Shown: in pieces, positions 34,565-42,551 of the stretch | How positions within the stretch are numbered: the stretch's first letter is position 1 | How the letters are laid out: every line of letters begins with the position of its first letter | Assembly (NCBI RefSeq): GCF_013155395.1 | Contig: NZ_JABJWC010000028.1 | Span: forward strand, 1 to 47,233 | DNA length: 47,233 bases | Origin: Komagataeibacter melomenusus | GTDB taxonomy: Bacteria; Pseudomonadota; Alphaproteobacteria; Acetobacterales; Acetobacteraceae | Direction: 5' to 3' | Made by a program: the position numbers and the translations under genes | Notes under the pieces: generated by a model | Told to the model about the DNA's origin: nothing | Databases searched by the model: none | What the model saw: only the letters and a program-made list of their open reading frames with translations

Positions 34565-35343
34565 GCCATGCCTCCATGGGGGGCCTGCCGGGCAAGGGCC
34601 TCGGTCAGCCCGACCTGCACCTGCCCGGCCAGTTCGCGTGATGTCATGGCGCCGGTGGCCTGCGGCGGCAGGATCGCGCCGCGCGTGACGGTATAGATAA
34701 TGGGCAGCGCGGGGCGACGCAGCAGGGAAGCCCCCTTGCGCAGGTAGGGCGAATTGCTGGTAATGATCATGGTCTGCACCGTGCAGCCCGCCTGCATGGC
34801 AATGGCGGCGAAGGCGGGATGAAAGGTGTCATTCGCCCCCGCCCGGCCCGAGCGCGTGCCTTCGGGAAACAGCAGGATGGGCTGGCCTGCCCGCGCCTGC
34901 GCCACCGTGCTGCGGATCAGGCGCAGCGGCGTGTCGTTGCCGGGATATTGCGCAAGCCGCAGTGCCGCCCCGCAGAACGGGTGATCGAGCAGGGACTGCT
35001 TGGTCACGCACACAAGATCGGGCAGGTAGGCGGTGAACAGCATGGCATCCAGCAGCGAGGGATGGTTGGCCACCACCACGGTGTTGCGCAGAGGGGCCAG
35101 GGCTTTCAGGTCGCGCGGGTTGCACCGGATTCCGCCCAGCCCGCGCAGCACGTTGAGCGACAGCCGCGACATGATCCACACCCACCGCCGCCCGACCATG
35201 CCCCGCCACCGGCGCGGCACAACAGGGGCCAGCAGCAGCGCGACAGTATTGAATACGGCAAAGGCCCAGACAGAATAGACAAGGCCGATGCAGAAAATAA
35301 GTCTATGCCAGCCTCTCCGCAGCATCTTGCGTATCATATCCAT
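34561..35343 (-). CDS. PlsC-like 1-acylglycerol-phosphate acyltransferase of the cluster (ApeD-like)
   Basis: About 260 residues from MDMIRKML at 35343. A membrane helix (about 13-40) precedes the acyltransferase domain, with HxxxxD at His94-Asp99 (NHPSLLDAM) and FPEGTRSG (159-166). Such enzymes move acyl chains from ACP or CoA to a glycerophosphate lipid. In this setting it may join the polyene chain to a lipid. An in-frame stretch up to 35430 is open but reads as non-coding. The glycosyltransferase gene follows with a four-base overlap. Confidence 0.87.
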   Translation of the reverse strand: MDMIRKMLRRGWHRLIFCIGLVYSVWAFAVFNTVALLLAPVVPRRWRGMVGRRWVWIMSRLSLNVLRGLGGIRCNPRDLKALAPLRNTVVVANHPSLLDAMLFTAYLPDLVCVTKQSLLDHPFCGAALRLAQYPGNDTPLRLIRSTVAQARAGQPILLFPEGTRSGRAGANDTFHPAFAAIAMQAGCTVQTMIITSNSPYLRKGASLLRRPALPIIYTVTRGAILPPQATGAMTSRELAGQVQVGLTEALARQAPHGGMA

Positions 35344-35481
35344 AAAACAGAACCGGGCTCTCCCTGCCGGGCAGGCACCTGATAGCCCATTATGGCGGAA
35401 GGCGGCGTAACTGCCTAATAGGCCCTGCATCGCCCCCGGTCATGGCTGATGCGCCCGGCAGGGTTCACGGCCTGGAAACAC

Positions 35482-35503
35482 AAAAAGCGCCGGCGCGCCA
35501 GCG
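35482..35503 (-). terminator. Probable intrinsic terminator of tRNA-Tyr
   Basis: On the minus strand CGCTGGC-GC-GCCGGCG folds into a GC-rich hairpin (one G-T pair) followed directly by CTTTTTG. It lies 40 bases after the tRNA 3' end and before the polyene-cluster acyltransferase gene. Confidence 0.55.
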
Positions 35504-35542
35504 TTGTGATGCAGATTGCAGCAATTTTGGAAAAAAAGAGAA

Positions 35543-35628
35543 TGGTGGAGGGAGTTGGATTCGAACCAACGTAGGCGTACACCAGCGGATTTACAGTCCG
35601 CCCCCTTTAGCCACTCGGGCATCCCTCC
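35543..35628 (-). tRNA. tRNA-Tyr (GTA anticodon)
   Basis: On the minus strand the acceptor stem GGAGGGA (35628-35622) pairs with TCCCTCC, the discriminator is A and CCA is encoded (35545-35543). The anticodon loop reads ACTGTAAAT inside a CGG/CCG stem, so the anticodon is GTA. A long variable arm (GCTGGTGTACGCC region) and the T-arm GTTCGAATCC are present, as expected for bacterial tRNA-Tyr. Length 86. Confidence 0.96.
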
Positions 35629-35745
35629 AGGTTGGGCGGGTAATTACGGGGTATGGGGGGGTGAGTCAAGGGCGTTGGTGAAAAATTTGCGCCAATTTCC
35701 GTTTGAGGGAATGACGCGGGTGCCCGTTGGGCTTAAAGAGCGGTC

Positions 35746-36576
35746 ATGAACATGCGCACATCCCGCCGCCGTGGCGCTTCGTCCGGGGCTCATTCCGCTT
35801 CTCCCGCCCGCGCCACGCCCGAAAGGGGCGGCAGGCGGGGTGGCCGTGGGGCCGCATCGGCACCCGCTGGCACGTGCTGGCTGTACGGCCTGCATGCGGT
35901 CCAGGCCGCGCTTGAAAACCCGGCCCGCAAGCTGCGCCAGCTGCTGGTCACGGCGGAAGCGCAGGAAACCTTGGCAGCAAGGCTTGAAGGCGGCTTTCCC
36001 ATCCAGGCGGTCCGCGCCGAGCGCGCCCAGCTTGATGCGCTGTGCGGCGCTGACGCCGTGCATCAGGGCATGGCCCTGCTGGCCGACATGCTGACCCCGC
36101 CCGACCTTGATACGGTGCTTGAGCAGCCCGGCCCGGTGCTGGTGCTCGATCAGGTGACCGACCCGCGCAACGTGGGTGCCATCCTGCGCTCTGCGGCGGC
36201 CTTTGGCGCGGTGGCGGTGGTGATGCAGGACCGCAATGCCCCTGACGAGACCGGCACGCTCGCGCGCGCGGCCTCGGGCGCGCTCGAGATCGTGCCGCTG
36301 ATCCGCGTGGTCAATCTCTCGCGCGTGCTCGATGCGCTCAAGGCGCGTGGCCTGTGGGTGGTGGGGCTTGATGCGGGGGGCGGCATCCTTGATGGCGCGG
36401 CCTTCCACCAGCGCCGGGTCGCCCTTGTGCTCGGGGCGGAGGGCGCAGGGCTGCGGCGGCTGACGCGCGAGCATTGCGATGAAATCGCGGGGCTTGCCAT
36501 GAGCAGCCAGATGGAAAGCCTCAACGTATCCAACGCCGCCGCCGTGGCGTTGTACGAGATGTTCCGCCACCGCTAG
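35746..36576 (+). CDS. rlmB: 23S rRNA 2'-O-ribose methyltransferase RlmB (SpoU family)
   Basis: 276 residues. A basic, Gly/Arg-rich N-terminal extension of about 40 residues is followed by the substrate-binding domain (WLYGLHAVQAALENPARKLRQLL) and the SpoU knot domain. Its motifs are LDQVTDPRNVGAILRSAAAFGA, LVLGAEGAGLRRL and SLNVSNAAAVALYEM, which form the SAM-binding trefoil knot. It methylates G2251 of 23S rRNA in E. coli. It lies 118 bases from tRNA-Tyr, on the other strand, and a palindromic repeat follows it. Confidence 0.94.
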   Translation: MNMRTSRRRGASSGAHSASPARATPERGGRRGGRGAASAPAGTCWLYGLHAVQAALENPARKLRQLLVTAEAQETLAARLEGGFPIQAVRAERAQLDALCGADAVHQGMALLADMLTPPDLDTVLEQPGPVLVLDQVTDPRNVGAILRSAAAFGAVAVVMQDRNAPDETGTLARAASGALEIVPLIRVVNLSRVLDALKARGLWVVGLDAGGGILDGAAFHQRRVALVLGAEGAGLRRLTREHCDEIAGLAMSSQMESLNVSNAAAVALYEMFRHR

Positions 36577-36589
36577 AACAACGCAACAA

Positions 36590-36668
36590 GTCCCTGCTGA
36601 AGCTTTTTTAAAAAAGCTTCAGCAGAATGCTGCCTTTTTGCAAAAAGGCAGCACATGGAAGCCTTTAT
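36590..36668 (-). repeat. Intergenic repeat, copy F
   Basis: CTGAAGCTTTTTTAAAAAAGC-TTCAG hairpin, then GCTGCCTTTTTG-CAAAAAGGCAGC hairpin, then ACATGGAAGCCTTTAT. Both stems are complete (the second with GCTGCC for GCCGCC). Reverse orientation. It directly follows rlmB and probably ends its transcription. Confidence 0.8.
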
Positions 36669-36862
36669 CCTTGTGGGTCTGCACGCGCAGCGCCAGCGTG
36701 CGTAACGCCCGGCGAAGCGGCTGGGAAACATGAAAAACTATTTACGTTATAACATGTAGATTTGTTCCCCCATTGTTGCCATTGGGAGGACATGACACGA
36801 TTACGTGATAGGGGCATTCCACCACGCCGCATGCACTGGGGCAGGGCACTGCGGCGCCGGGC

Positions 36863-39007
36863 ATGACGGATGGCTTCCTGCGGCGCTTCCGCTGGCTTTA
36901 TGCCCCGCGCCTGAGCAATTTCGGCTTTGCGCTGCGCACGACCATCGCTGCCCTGCTCGCACTCGTGCTGGCCTTGTGGATGGAAATGGACAACCCGCAA
37001 TGGGCCGCCATGACCACATGGATCGTGGCCCAGAATTCACGCGGGCAGAGCCTGTCCAAGGCGCGGTGGCGGCTTGTGGGCACCTGCCTTGGCGCGGTGG
37101 CGGGTGTGGCGCTGATTGCCGCCATGCCGCAATCGGCGTGGCTGCTGTTTCCCGTGCTGGCCATATGGGTGGGGGCGTGCTGCGGGCTGGCCACGTTCCT
37201 GCGCAACTTCCATTCCTACGCGCTGGTGCTCATGGCGTTTACCAGCGGGCTGATTGCGCTGAACGCGGCCAATGCGCCGCATCAGGTGTTTGACATCGCC
37301 CTGTCGCGCTCGACCTACATCTTTCTGGGCATAGTGTGCGAGAGCGCGCTGGCCGCCGTGTTCGCCCCCAGCCTGATTGACGTGGCCCGGCGCGAGATCG
37401 GCCAGAAGGTGGGCGCCGCCATAGGGCAGGCAGTACAGGCGCTTGGCAGCATGATGCAGGGGCGCGAGGGGGCGTTCCTCAAATCACGCACGTTGCTGGG
37501 CTCGGTCTTTTCCGTATCGGACCAGATCGAGTTCAGCGAGGTGGAGATGCAGCACCGCACCCGCGCGGGCGACCATGCGCGTGCGGCCCTGGCCTCGATT
37601 GCGGTGGTGATGTCACGCGGGCTGGGGCTGAGTGCGCGCATGCATACCACGGGTGTCCTGCCGCCTGCCTTCGTCACCCCGCTTGCGCGCGCGCAGGTGC
37701 TGTTTGCCAGCATTCAGGCAGCCATGGCGGGGCCTGACCCGCTGGCCGCCATTCCCGCCCTGCGCGCGCAACTGCGCGACCTCGGGGCGGAATGCCGCCA
37801 GCAGCTTGTCAATGACATCATCGCCGTATCCGGCGCCACCTCGCCGGGCCGGGCGGCGGGGCAGCGGCATCTTGATGGCTACATCCTCAACGCCTCGCTC
37901 GGCGTGCTGCTGGTGCGGCTTGACGCGGCGCTGGCGCATCTGGCGGCAACGCAGGTGGCACCCGCGCATGACCACTTCCATTTCTCGATGCCGCCATGGC
38001 GCGACCGCACGGCGGCGTGGCATAACGGCATCCGCTCGGCAGGTGCCGTGCTGATGGGCGGGCTGGTGTGGGAGTGCACCGGCTGGCCCGATGGCGCGAC
38101 GTTTGCCATGTTCGTGGTGGTGACATGCAGCCGCTTTGCCGCCAATGAAAACCCGGTGCGCGACAGCATCGGCTTCCTGCGCGGGGCAGTGTGGGCGGTG
38201 CTGGTCGCGGCCATCATCACCTTCATCGTGCTGCCTGACCAGGCGGTGTGGGAGACGCTGGTGCTCTCGCTGTTCGTGCCCATGATGGTCGGCGGCCTTG
38301 CATTGCGCGATGCGCGCACGGCGGGTACGGCGGCGCCCTATAACAACTTCCTGCCGTTCATGGTCTATCCGGGCAACCAGTCGCGGCTTGATGAACTGAC
38401 CTTTTTCAACACCAACAGCGCGGTGGTGCTGGGCATCGGGTGCAGCGTGCTGGTGTTTCGCCTCGTGCTGCCCTTCGACCTTGATGCCGAGCGGTGGCGC
38501 ATGCGCCGCCAGATCGTGCGCGACCTGCGCCGCATCGCCCAGGCGCCCGCCATACCCGACCCCGGCGCGTGGGTGAACCGGCTCACCACCGGCTTTGCCC
38601 GGCTGGTGCGGCATGCGGCCACCATGTCCGATGCACAGACCAATGCGTATCTCGATGGCGTGCTGTCAGCCATGACGGTGGGGCTGAACCTGATCCGCCT
38701 GCGCGGCCTGCTGGCCCGTGGTGGCCTGCCGCCCGCCATCGGGGCTGCGGTGGCGCGCACGCTGGCGGCCTTTGGCACGTGGAAGGGCGGCCTGCCGGTG
38801 GAACTGGCCCGCATCGTGGCGGCCTCGCTTGCGCAGATGCGGGCTGCGGTGGCGGGCGAAGTCAACCTGTCGCGCCGCCTCGACCTGGGGTGGTGCGTGG
38901 CCTATCTGGAAATACTCGAGCGCGAACTGCATACCAATGCGCGGTTTTTCGATATTACGCGCCGTTTTCATCTGCCGCCTGATGGGGCGGGCAAGGATGC
39001 TGCATAG
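36863..39007 (+). CDS. FUSC-family (aromatic acid exporter-like) membrane protein
   Basis: 714 residues in two similar halves. Each has a bundle of membrane helices: the first about residues 20-180 (TTIAALLALVLALWMEM, WLLFPVLAIWVGACCGL), the second about 390-540 (AVLMGGLVWECTGWPDG, FLRGAVWAVLVAAIITFIV). Each is followed by a cytoplasmic helical domain. The conserved AxxTxWIVAQNSRGQSLSKARWRLVGT segment is typical (abbreviated WIVAQNSRGQSLSK). Related proteins (AaeB, fusaric acid resistance, YccS) expel aromatic acids. No membrane fusion partner lies beside it, unlike aaeAB. A link to aromatic polyene precursors is possible but unproven. Confidence 0.88.
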   Translation: MTDGFLRRFRWLYAPRLSNFGFALRTTIAALLALVLALWMEMDNPQWAAMTTWIVAQNSRGQSLSKARWRLVGTCLGAVAGVALIAAMPQSAWLLFPVLAIWVGACCGLATFLRNFHSYALVLMAFTSGLIALNAANAPHQVFDIALSRSTYIFLGIVCESALAAVFAPSLIDVARREIGQKVGAAIGQAVQALGSMMQGREGAFLKSRTLLGSVFSVSDQIEFSEVEMQHRTRAGDHARAALASIAVVMSRGLGLSARMHTTGVLPPAFVTPLARAQVLFASIQAAMAGPDPLAAIPALRAQLRDLGAECRQQLVNDIIAVSGATSPGRAAGQRHLDGYILNASLGVLLVRLDAALAHLAATQVAPAHDHFHFSMPPWRDRTAAWHNGIRSAGAVLMGGLVWECTGWPDGATFAMFVVVTCSRFAANENPVRDSIGFLRGAVWAVLVAAIITFIVLPDQAVWETLVLSLFVPMMVGGLALRDARTAGTAAPYNNFLPFMVYPGNQSRLDELTFFNTNSAVVLGIGCSVLVFRLVLPFDLDAERWRMRRQIVRDLRRIAQAPAIPDPGAWVNRLTTGFARLVRHAATMSDAQTNAYLDGVLSAMTVGLNLIRLRGLLARGGLPPAIGAAVARTLAAFGTWKGGLPVELARIVAASLAQMRAAVAGEVNLSRRLDLGWCVAYLEILERELHTNARFFDITRRFHLPPDGAGKDAA

Positions 39008-39016
39008 GTCAGGCAT

Positions 39017-39098
39017 GAAAATTTCCGGGTGCCACTTTCTTTTCAAGAAGGCGGCTTTCTTCTGAAGCTTTTTGAAAAAAGCTTCACCAAAAACGTTT
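39017..39098 (+). repeat. Intergenic repeat, copy G
   Basis: GAAAATTTCCGGGTGCC, then a CTTTCTTTTC-AAGAAGGCGGC hairpin region, TTCTTC, a GAAGCTTTTTG-AAAAAAGCTTC hairpin and the end CACCAAAAACGTTT. Forward orientation, after the FUSC gene. Confidence 0.8.
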
Positions 39099-39153
39099 CT
39101 TGTTTCATCAAGGCGTTATTGTTGGAAATTCACAAGAATAAAGGACCGGTTTC

Positions 39154-39504
39154 ATGACCATCAAACGCCTTCAGCCAGAAGAACGCCTCGCCGGGGCGGT
39201 CGTGCATGGCGGGCTTGTCCATCTGGCCGGACAGGTTGCTGATGATGCCGACCTCGATGCCGAGGGCCAGACCGCCGACATCCTGCGCCAGATCGATGCC
39301 ATCCTTGCCGAGGCAGGCACCAGCAAGGCCAACCTGCTTTCGGTCCAGATTTTTCTGAGCGACATGAACGACATGGCCGCCATGAACCGCGCATGGGATG
39401 CCTGGCTCGACCCCGCCAGCAAGCCCGCCCGCGCCACGGTCGAGGCCCGTCTGGCCAACCCGAAATGGAAGGTCGAGATCACGGGCATCGCAGCCCTGGC
39501 CTGA
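39154..39504 (+). CDS. RidA-family protein (YjgF/YER057c/UK114)
   Basis: 116 residues covering the whole small trimeric fold: VVHGGLVHLAGQVADD, TADILRQIDAILAEAGTSKANLL, VQIFLSDMNDMAAMNRAWDAW and the catalytic-site segment KPARATVEARLANP with its conserved Arg. RidA hydrolyses reactive enamine/imine intermediates from PLP enzymes; this shorter subgroup may have other substrates. AAGGACC precedes the start. It is monocistronic, with repeat copies on both sides. Confidence 0.9.
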   Translation: MTIKRLQPEERLAGAVVHGGLVHLAGQVADDADLDAEGQTADILRQIDAILAEAGTSKANLLSVQIFLSDMNDMAAMNRAWDAWLDPASKPARATVEARLANPKWKVEITGIAALA

Positions 39505-39510
39505 AAAAGA

Positions 39511-39556
39511 TAAAAGTTTTTGGGTGCCGCCTTTTTTCAAAAAGGCGGCGGCTTTC
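39511..39556 (+). repeat. Intergenic repeat, half copy H
   Basis: TAAAAGTTTTTGGGTGCCGCC then TTTTTTCAAAAAGGCGGC and GGCTTTCT. It has only the GCCGCC hairpin half, with a perfect stem, and no GAAGCTT half. It lies just after the RidA stop. Confidence 0.75.
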
Positions 39557-39713
39557 TACACGCAACATATTGACCGGACAGGATTGCCACGAAGCCTTTC
39601 CGGCACCGGACGGTCACAAAACCCGCCCGGCATGCAACCGCGCGGCAGGCGCATTGTTTGATCTGTAAACGCGGGGTCACCCGCGCCCCTGTTACAGATA
39701 CGGAGCCTGCGCC

Positions 39714-40721
39714 ATGCCAGATGACAGCCATACTGCTTCCTCCCGCCGCACCGTGCTGGCTGCGGCGGCGGGGCTTGTAACGGCAACGGCGGCCTCTGCC
39801 TCGGGCCGGGCGCAGGCCGCCGAAATGGCCGCCCCCCGCCCGCCACTGGTCGACCCTGAAAACGCCTATCCCCGCCCGCCTTTTCCCGCGCAGTCACAGC
39901 CCTGGCCCGGCCTTGCGGGCAAGATGAACCCCCGCCCCGACCATGGCGAGACGAGCTACCGGGGCTCGGGCCGGCTGGCCGGGCGCAAGGCGCTGATTAC
40001 CGGGGGGGATTCCGGCCTGGGACGGGCCGCCGCCATTGCCTATGCCCGCGAGGGGGCGGATGTGGCCATAGCCTACCTGCCGCAGGAGGAACCCGATGCG
40101 CGCGAGGTCGTGGCCCTCATCCGCGAGGCGGGGCGCAAGGCGGTCGCCCTGCCCGGTGACCTGCGTGACAGCCAGTACTGCGCCCAGCTTGTCCAGCGCG
40201 CGCATGATGAACTCGGCGGGCTGGACATACTGGTCAGCAACGCGGGCCGCCAGCGCCATCAGGCCAGTATCCTTGATATTAGCGACGAACAGTTCGACGA
40301 GACCTTCCGCACCAATATCCATGCCCTGTTCTACCTGAGCAGGGCGGCCATTCCGCTCATGCCGCGGGGGGCTGCGATCATTGCCACGGCCTCGGTCAAT
40401 GCGTTCAGCCCGTCGGAGATCCTGCTGGATTATTCCGCGACCAAGGGCGCCATTGTCGCCTTCGTCAAGTCGCTGGCCAAGCAGATGGTGCACAGGGGCA
40501 TTCGCGTCAACGCTGTCGCCCCCGGCCCGTTCTGGACCGCGCTGCAGGTCAGTGGCGGGCAGACGGAAGAGAACATCCACAATTTCGGTGGCGAGACCCC
40601 GATGGGCCGCGCAGGCCAACCGGCGGAAATCGCGCCGATCTACGTGCTGCTGGCTTCATCTGAGGCCAGCTACATTACCGGGCAGGTCTATGCGGCCTCG
40701 GGCGGCACGGGGGTGGGCTGA
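39714..40721 (+). CDS. Tat-exported short-chain dehydrogenase/reductase (YghA-like)
   Basis: 335 residues. The N-terminus has a twin-arginine signal (SSRRTVLAAAAGLV, Arg11-Arg12, then ASASGRAQAAEM), which would export the folded, cofactor-loaded enzyme. A Pro-rich segment (PRPPLVDPENAYPRPPF) precedes the SDR domain, which has TGGDSGLG (96-103), SNAG, Ser227, and Tyr240/Lys244 (LDYSATKGA). The GRLAGRKALITGG and PMGRAGQPAEIAPIYVLLASSEASYITGQ stretches (shown by family; abbreviated) place it with YghA/YhdF-type reductases. GGAG is eight bases upstream. An exported NAD(P)-dependent enzyme is unusual because the periplasm lacks free cofactor turnover. Confidence 0.88.
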   Translation: MPDDSHTASSRRTVLAAAAGLVTATAASASGRAQAAEMAAPRPPLVDPENAYPRPPFPAQSQPWPGLAGKMNPRPDHGETSYRGSGRLAGRKALITGGDSGLGRAAAIAYAREGADVAIAYLPQEEPDAREVVALIREAGRKAVALPGDLRDSQYCAQLVQRAHDELGGLDILVSNAGRQRHQASILDISDEQFDETFRTNIHALFYLSRAAIPLMPRGAAIIATASVNAFSPSEILLDYSATKGAIVAFVKSLAKQMVHRGIRVNAVAPGPFWTALQVSGGQTEENIHNFGGETPMGRAGQPAEIAPIYVLLASSEASYITGQVYAASGGTGVG

Positions 40722-40766
40722 AACCTTGCGCTACGGCGCGCACGGTGGCACAGCACAGGCATGCGC

Positions 40767-40874
40767 ATGATCATTCCTGCCCTGCTGATGCTGCTTGGTG
40801 TCGCAGCGTGTTATTTCGCCATTGGCATGATTACCGATGCCGGGCGTTTCATATCGGATTCCCATCCGTGGTGA
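40767..40874 (+). CDS. Possible small membrane peptide
   Basis: About 35 codons, MIIPALLMLLGVAACYF, then AIGMITDAGRFISDSHPW. One membrane helix with a short polar tail. ATG 40767 is placed seven bases after CAGG; ATG 40761 is also in frame. It lies 45 bases after the Tat-exported reductase gene. The single clean helix and ribosome site support it, but there is no family evidence. Confidence 0.4.
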   Translation: MIIPALLMLLGVAACYFAIGMITDAGRFISDSHPW

Positions 40875-40916
40875 CGCGCTCCTTCATGAAAGAGCGTTTT
40901 AAAACAACGTCTTGAT

Positions 40917-40996
40917 AAAATTTTTTGGTGAAGCTTCTTTCAAGAAGCTTCGAAGGATGCCGTCTTTTTGCAAAAAGGTGGCACCCCAAGACTTTC
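40917..40996 (-). repeat. Intergenic repeat, copy I
   Basis: AAAATTTTTTGGTGAAGC, TTCTTTC-AAGAAGCTTCG, GGATGCCGTCTTTTTG-CAAAAAGGTGGC, ending ACCCCAAGACTTTCAT. Reverse orientation, both hairpins present, terminal arms recognisable. Confidence 0.8.
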
Positions 40997-41063
40997 ATCA
41001 TTTCAAGGCATTATCGGGTCTGTCTTTTCAAGCAGTCTCTTGACGGTAAAGGGGGATGACAGG

Positions 41064-41201
41064 ATGACCGATCAGCACCTTGCCGCGCCGGGCCTTGCGG
41101 GGCTGTTATGGCCCCGTCGCAGCCTGTGCTACCGGCGCCTTGCCGGGTGGCTCATTCCCGACATGCGGTGGATGGAGCGCCCCGGCCCGCTGGATATCTG
41201 A
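41064..41201 (+). CDS. Small basic protein, unknown
   Basis: 45 codons: MTDQHLAAPGLAGLLWPRR, then SLCYRRLAGWLIPDMRWMERPGPLDI. A very good ribosome site (GGGGGA, seven bases ahead) supports translation. No family recognised. It is too short to judge codon use well. Confidence 0.5.
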   Translation: MTDQHLAAPGLAGLLWPRRSLCYRRLAGWLIPDMRWMERPGPLDI

Positions 41202-41368
41202 AAGGCGCGTCACGGCACTTTTTTTAAGGGCCTGGCAACCTCATGGCCCTACAGGGATTTGTGTTGCGCGGCCTCGGGGTTCATGCATGTGATACGCATT
41301 CACGTTACGACGATCATATAAAAACCTGAACAGGACATGCGGGCCATGATCCGCACTGGAGAAGAGAG

Positions 41369-41806
41369 ATGATCCGTTTTTCCGCCCTGCCGGCCCTTGT
41401 CGTGGCCAGTGTTGCCCTTGCCTCGCCCGCGCTGGCGTCGGTCGTGCGCCTTGAAGGGCATTTTGCAGGCGAACATGGCGCGACATCCCACCCCGAGGGC
41501 AAGGTCGAGGCCGCGCTGAACACGCGCACCAATCTGGTCAAGTATGTCATTACATGGAGCGGGCTGAGCGGCCCGGTCACGGCGGCGCATTTCCACGGCC
41601 CCGCCCCGGCAGGCGAGGAAGCGGGCGTGCTCGTGCCCATTCCCAGCCCCTACAAGTCCGGCCAGCACGGTGCGGTGCTGCTCTCGGCCGAGCAGGCGCA
41701 GGCGCTGCAGAACGGGCAGGTTTACGTCAACCTGCACACGGCGGCCCTGCCCAATGGCGAGGCCCGCGCCCAGATCGAGCGCCTGACCCCGCCCGCCAGG
41801 CCGTAA
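41369..41806 (+). CDS. Exported CHRD-domain protein
   Basis: 145 residues. The signal peptide ends near PALASV (about residue 24). The rest is a CHRD domain: RLEGHFAGEHGATS, GKVEAALNTRTNLVKYVITWSGLSGPVTAAHFHGPA, then GQVYVNLHTAALPNGEARAQI (segments abbreviated). The HFHG and NLHT..PNGE..GQ patterns are the hallmarks. CHRD domains occur in secreted bacterial proteins and chordin; their ligand is not known. GGAGAAGAGAG precedes the start. A stand-alone gene. Confidence 0.88.
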   Translation: MIRFSALPALVVASVALASPALASVVRLEGHFAGEHGATSHPEGKVEAALNTRTNLVKYVITWSGLSGPVTAAHFHGPAPAGEEAGVLVPIPSPYKSGQHGAVLLSAEQAQALQNGQVYVNLHTAALPNGEARAQIERLTPPARP

Positions 41807-41950
41807 AGCGGGCGCGGCTGCCATAAAGTCCATGATAGGGTTTGCATGGCTGCTATTTGTGCGGCACTGTTGGCGTTACGGCATGGAAGCCATGCCAATC
41901 CTTCATGGACCCGGGCGACACCATCTCGCCAGAAGTCAGGGAGTTTGCTT

Positions 41951-42490
41951 TTGCGCCTAGCATGTGTGGCCGCGACCGCGGCTGTTATATCCCTGTCCGG
42001 TTTTGGCCCGCTATGCGCCCATGCCCGCGCGGCGGATGCGCTTGGTGACCATACGGGAACGATCACCTTCACCATTTCAGCGGCGGATGTCGGGGCAGGC
42101 GTGTCATGGGGCAAGGGCGTGCTGAGCTTCGAGGGGCATGACTATCCCTTCCGCATCCGTGGTGGCTCGGGGGCTGCCATCGGTTTCTCGCGCACCAGGG
42201 CGGTCGGCACCGTCTATAACCTGTATCGCGTGTCCGATATCGAGGGCACGTACTGGTCCGTTCAGGGTGAGGCCACGGTGGGGGCGGGCAAGGGCGGCGC
42301 CGTCATGGAAAACAATAACGGCATCTACATCAAGTTCACCTCCACGAGCAGCGGCGCGCGGCTTGCCTTCTCGGTCGAGCGGCTGACCATTCGGCTCACC
42401 CCCGGCGCCACGTCCACCGCCCAGCCCCCTGCCGCGGCACCCGCGGTCCCTGCCACGCCCCCGGCCAGCAGCCCTGCATCACACCAATAG
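41951..42490 (+). CDS. Exported protein of unknown function
   Basis: About 179 residues if translated from TTG 41951, which follows AGGGAG at a good distance and gives an immediate signal peptide (RLACVAATAAVISLSGFG, cleaved near AHARA). A frame to ATG 41846 is open but would bury that signal. The mature domain has a repeated Gly/aromatic beta pattern (GTITFTISAADVGAGVSWGKG, YPFRIRGGSGAAIGFS, GTVYNLYRVSDIEGTYW, abbreviated) and ends in a Pro/Ala/Ser-rich tail. It resembles some periplasmic beta-proteins of alphaproteobacteria, but no family is assigned. Confidence 0.7.
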   Translation: MRLACVAATAAVISLSGFGPLCAHARAADALGDHTGTITFTISAADVGAGVSWGKGVLSFEGHDYPFRIRGGSGAAIGFSRTRAVGTVYNLYRVSDIEGTYWSVQGEATVGAGKGGAVMENNNGIYIKFTSTSSGARLAFSVERLTIRLTPGATSTAQPPAAAPAVPATPPASSPASHQ

Positions 42491-42551
42491 GCAGGGGACC
42501 GCCTGATCGTGCATGGTAGGCTCCATCATGAAATCTGATGGAGCCACCAGC

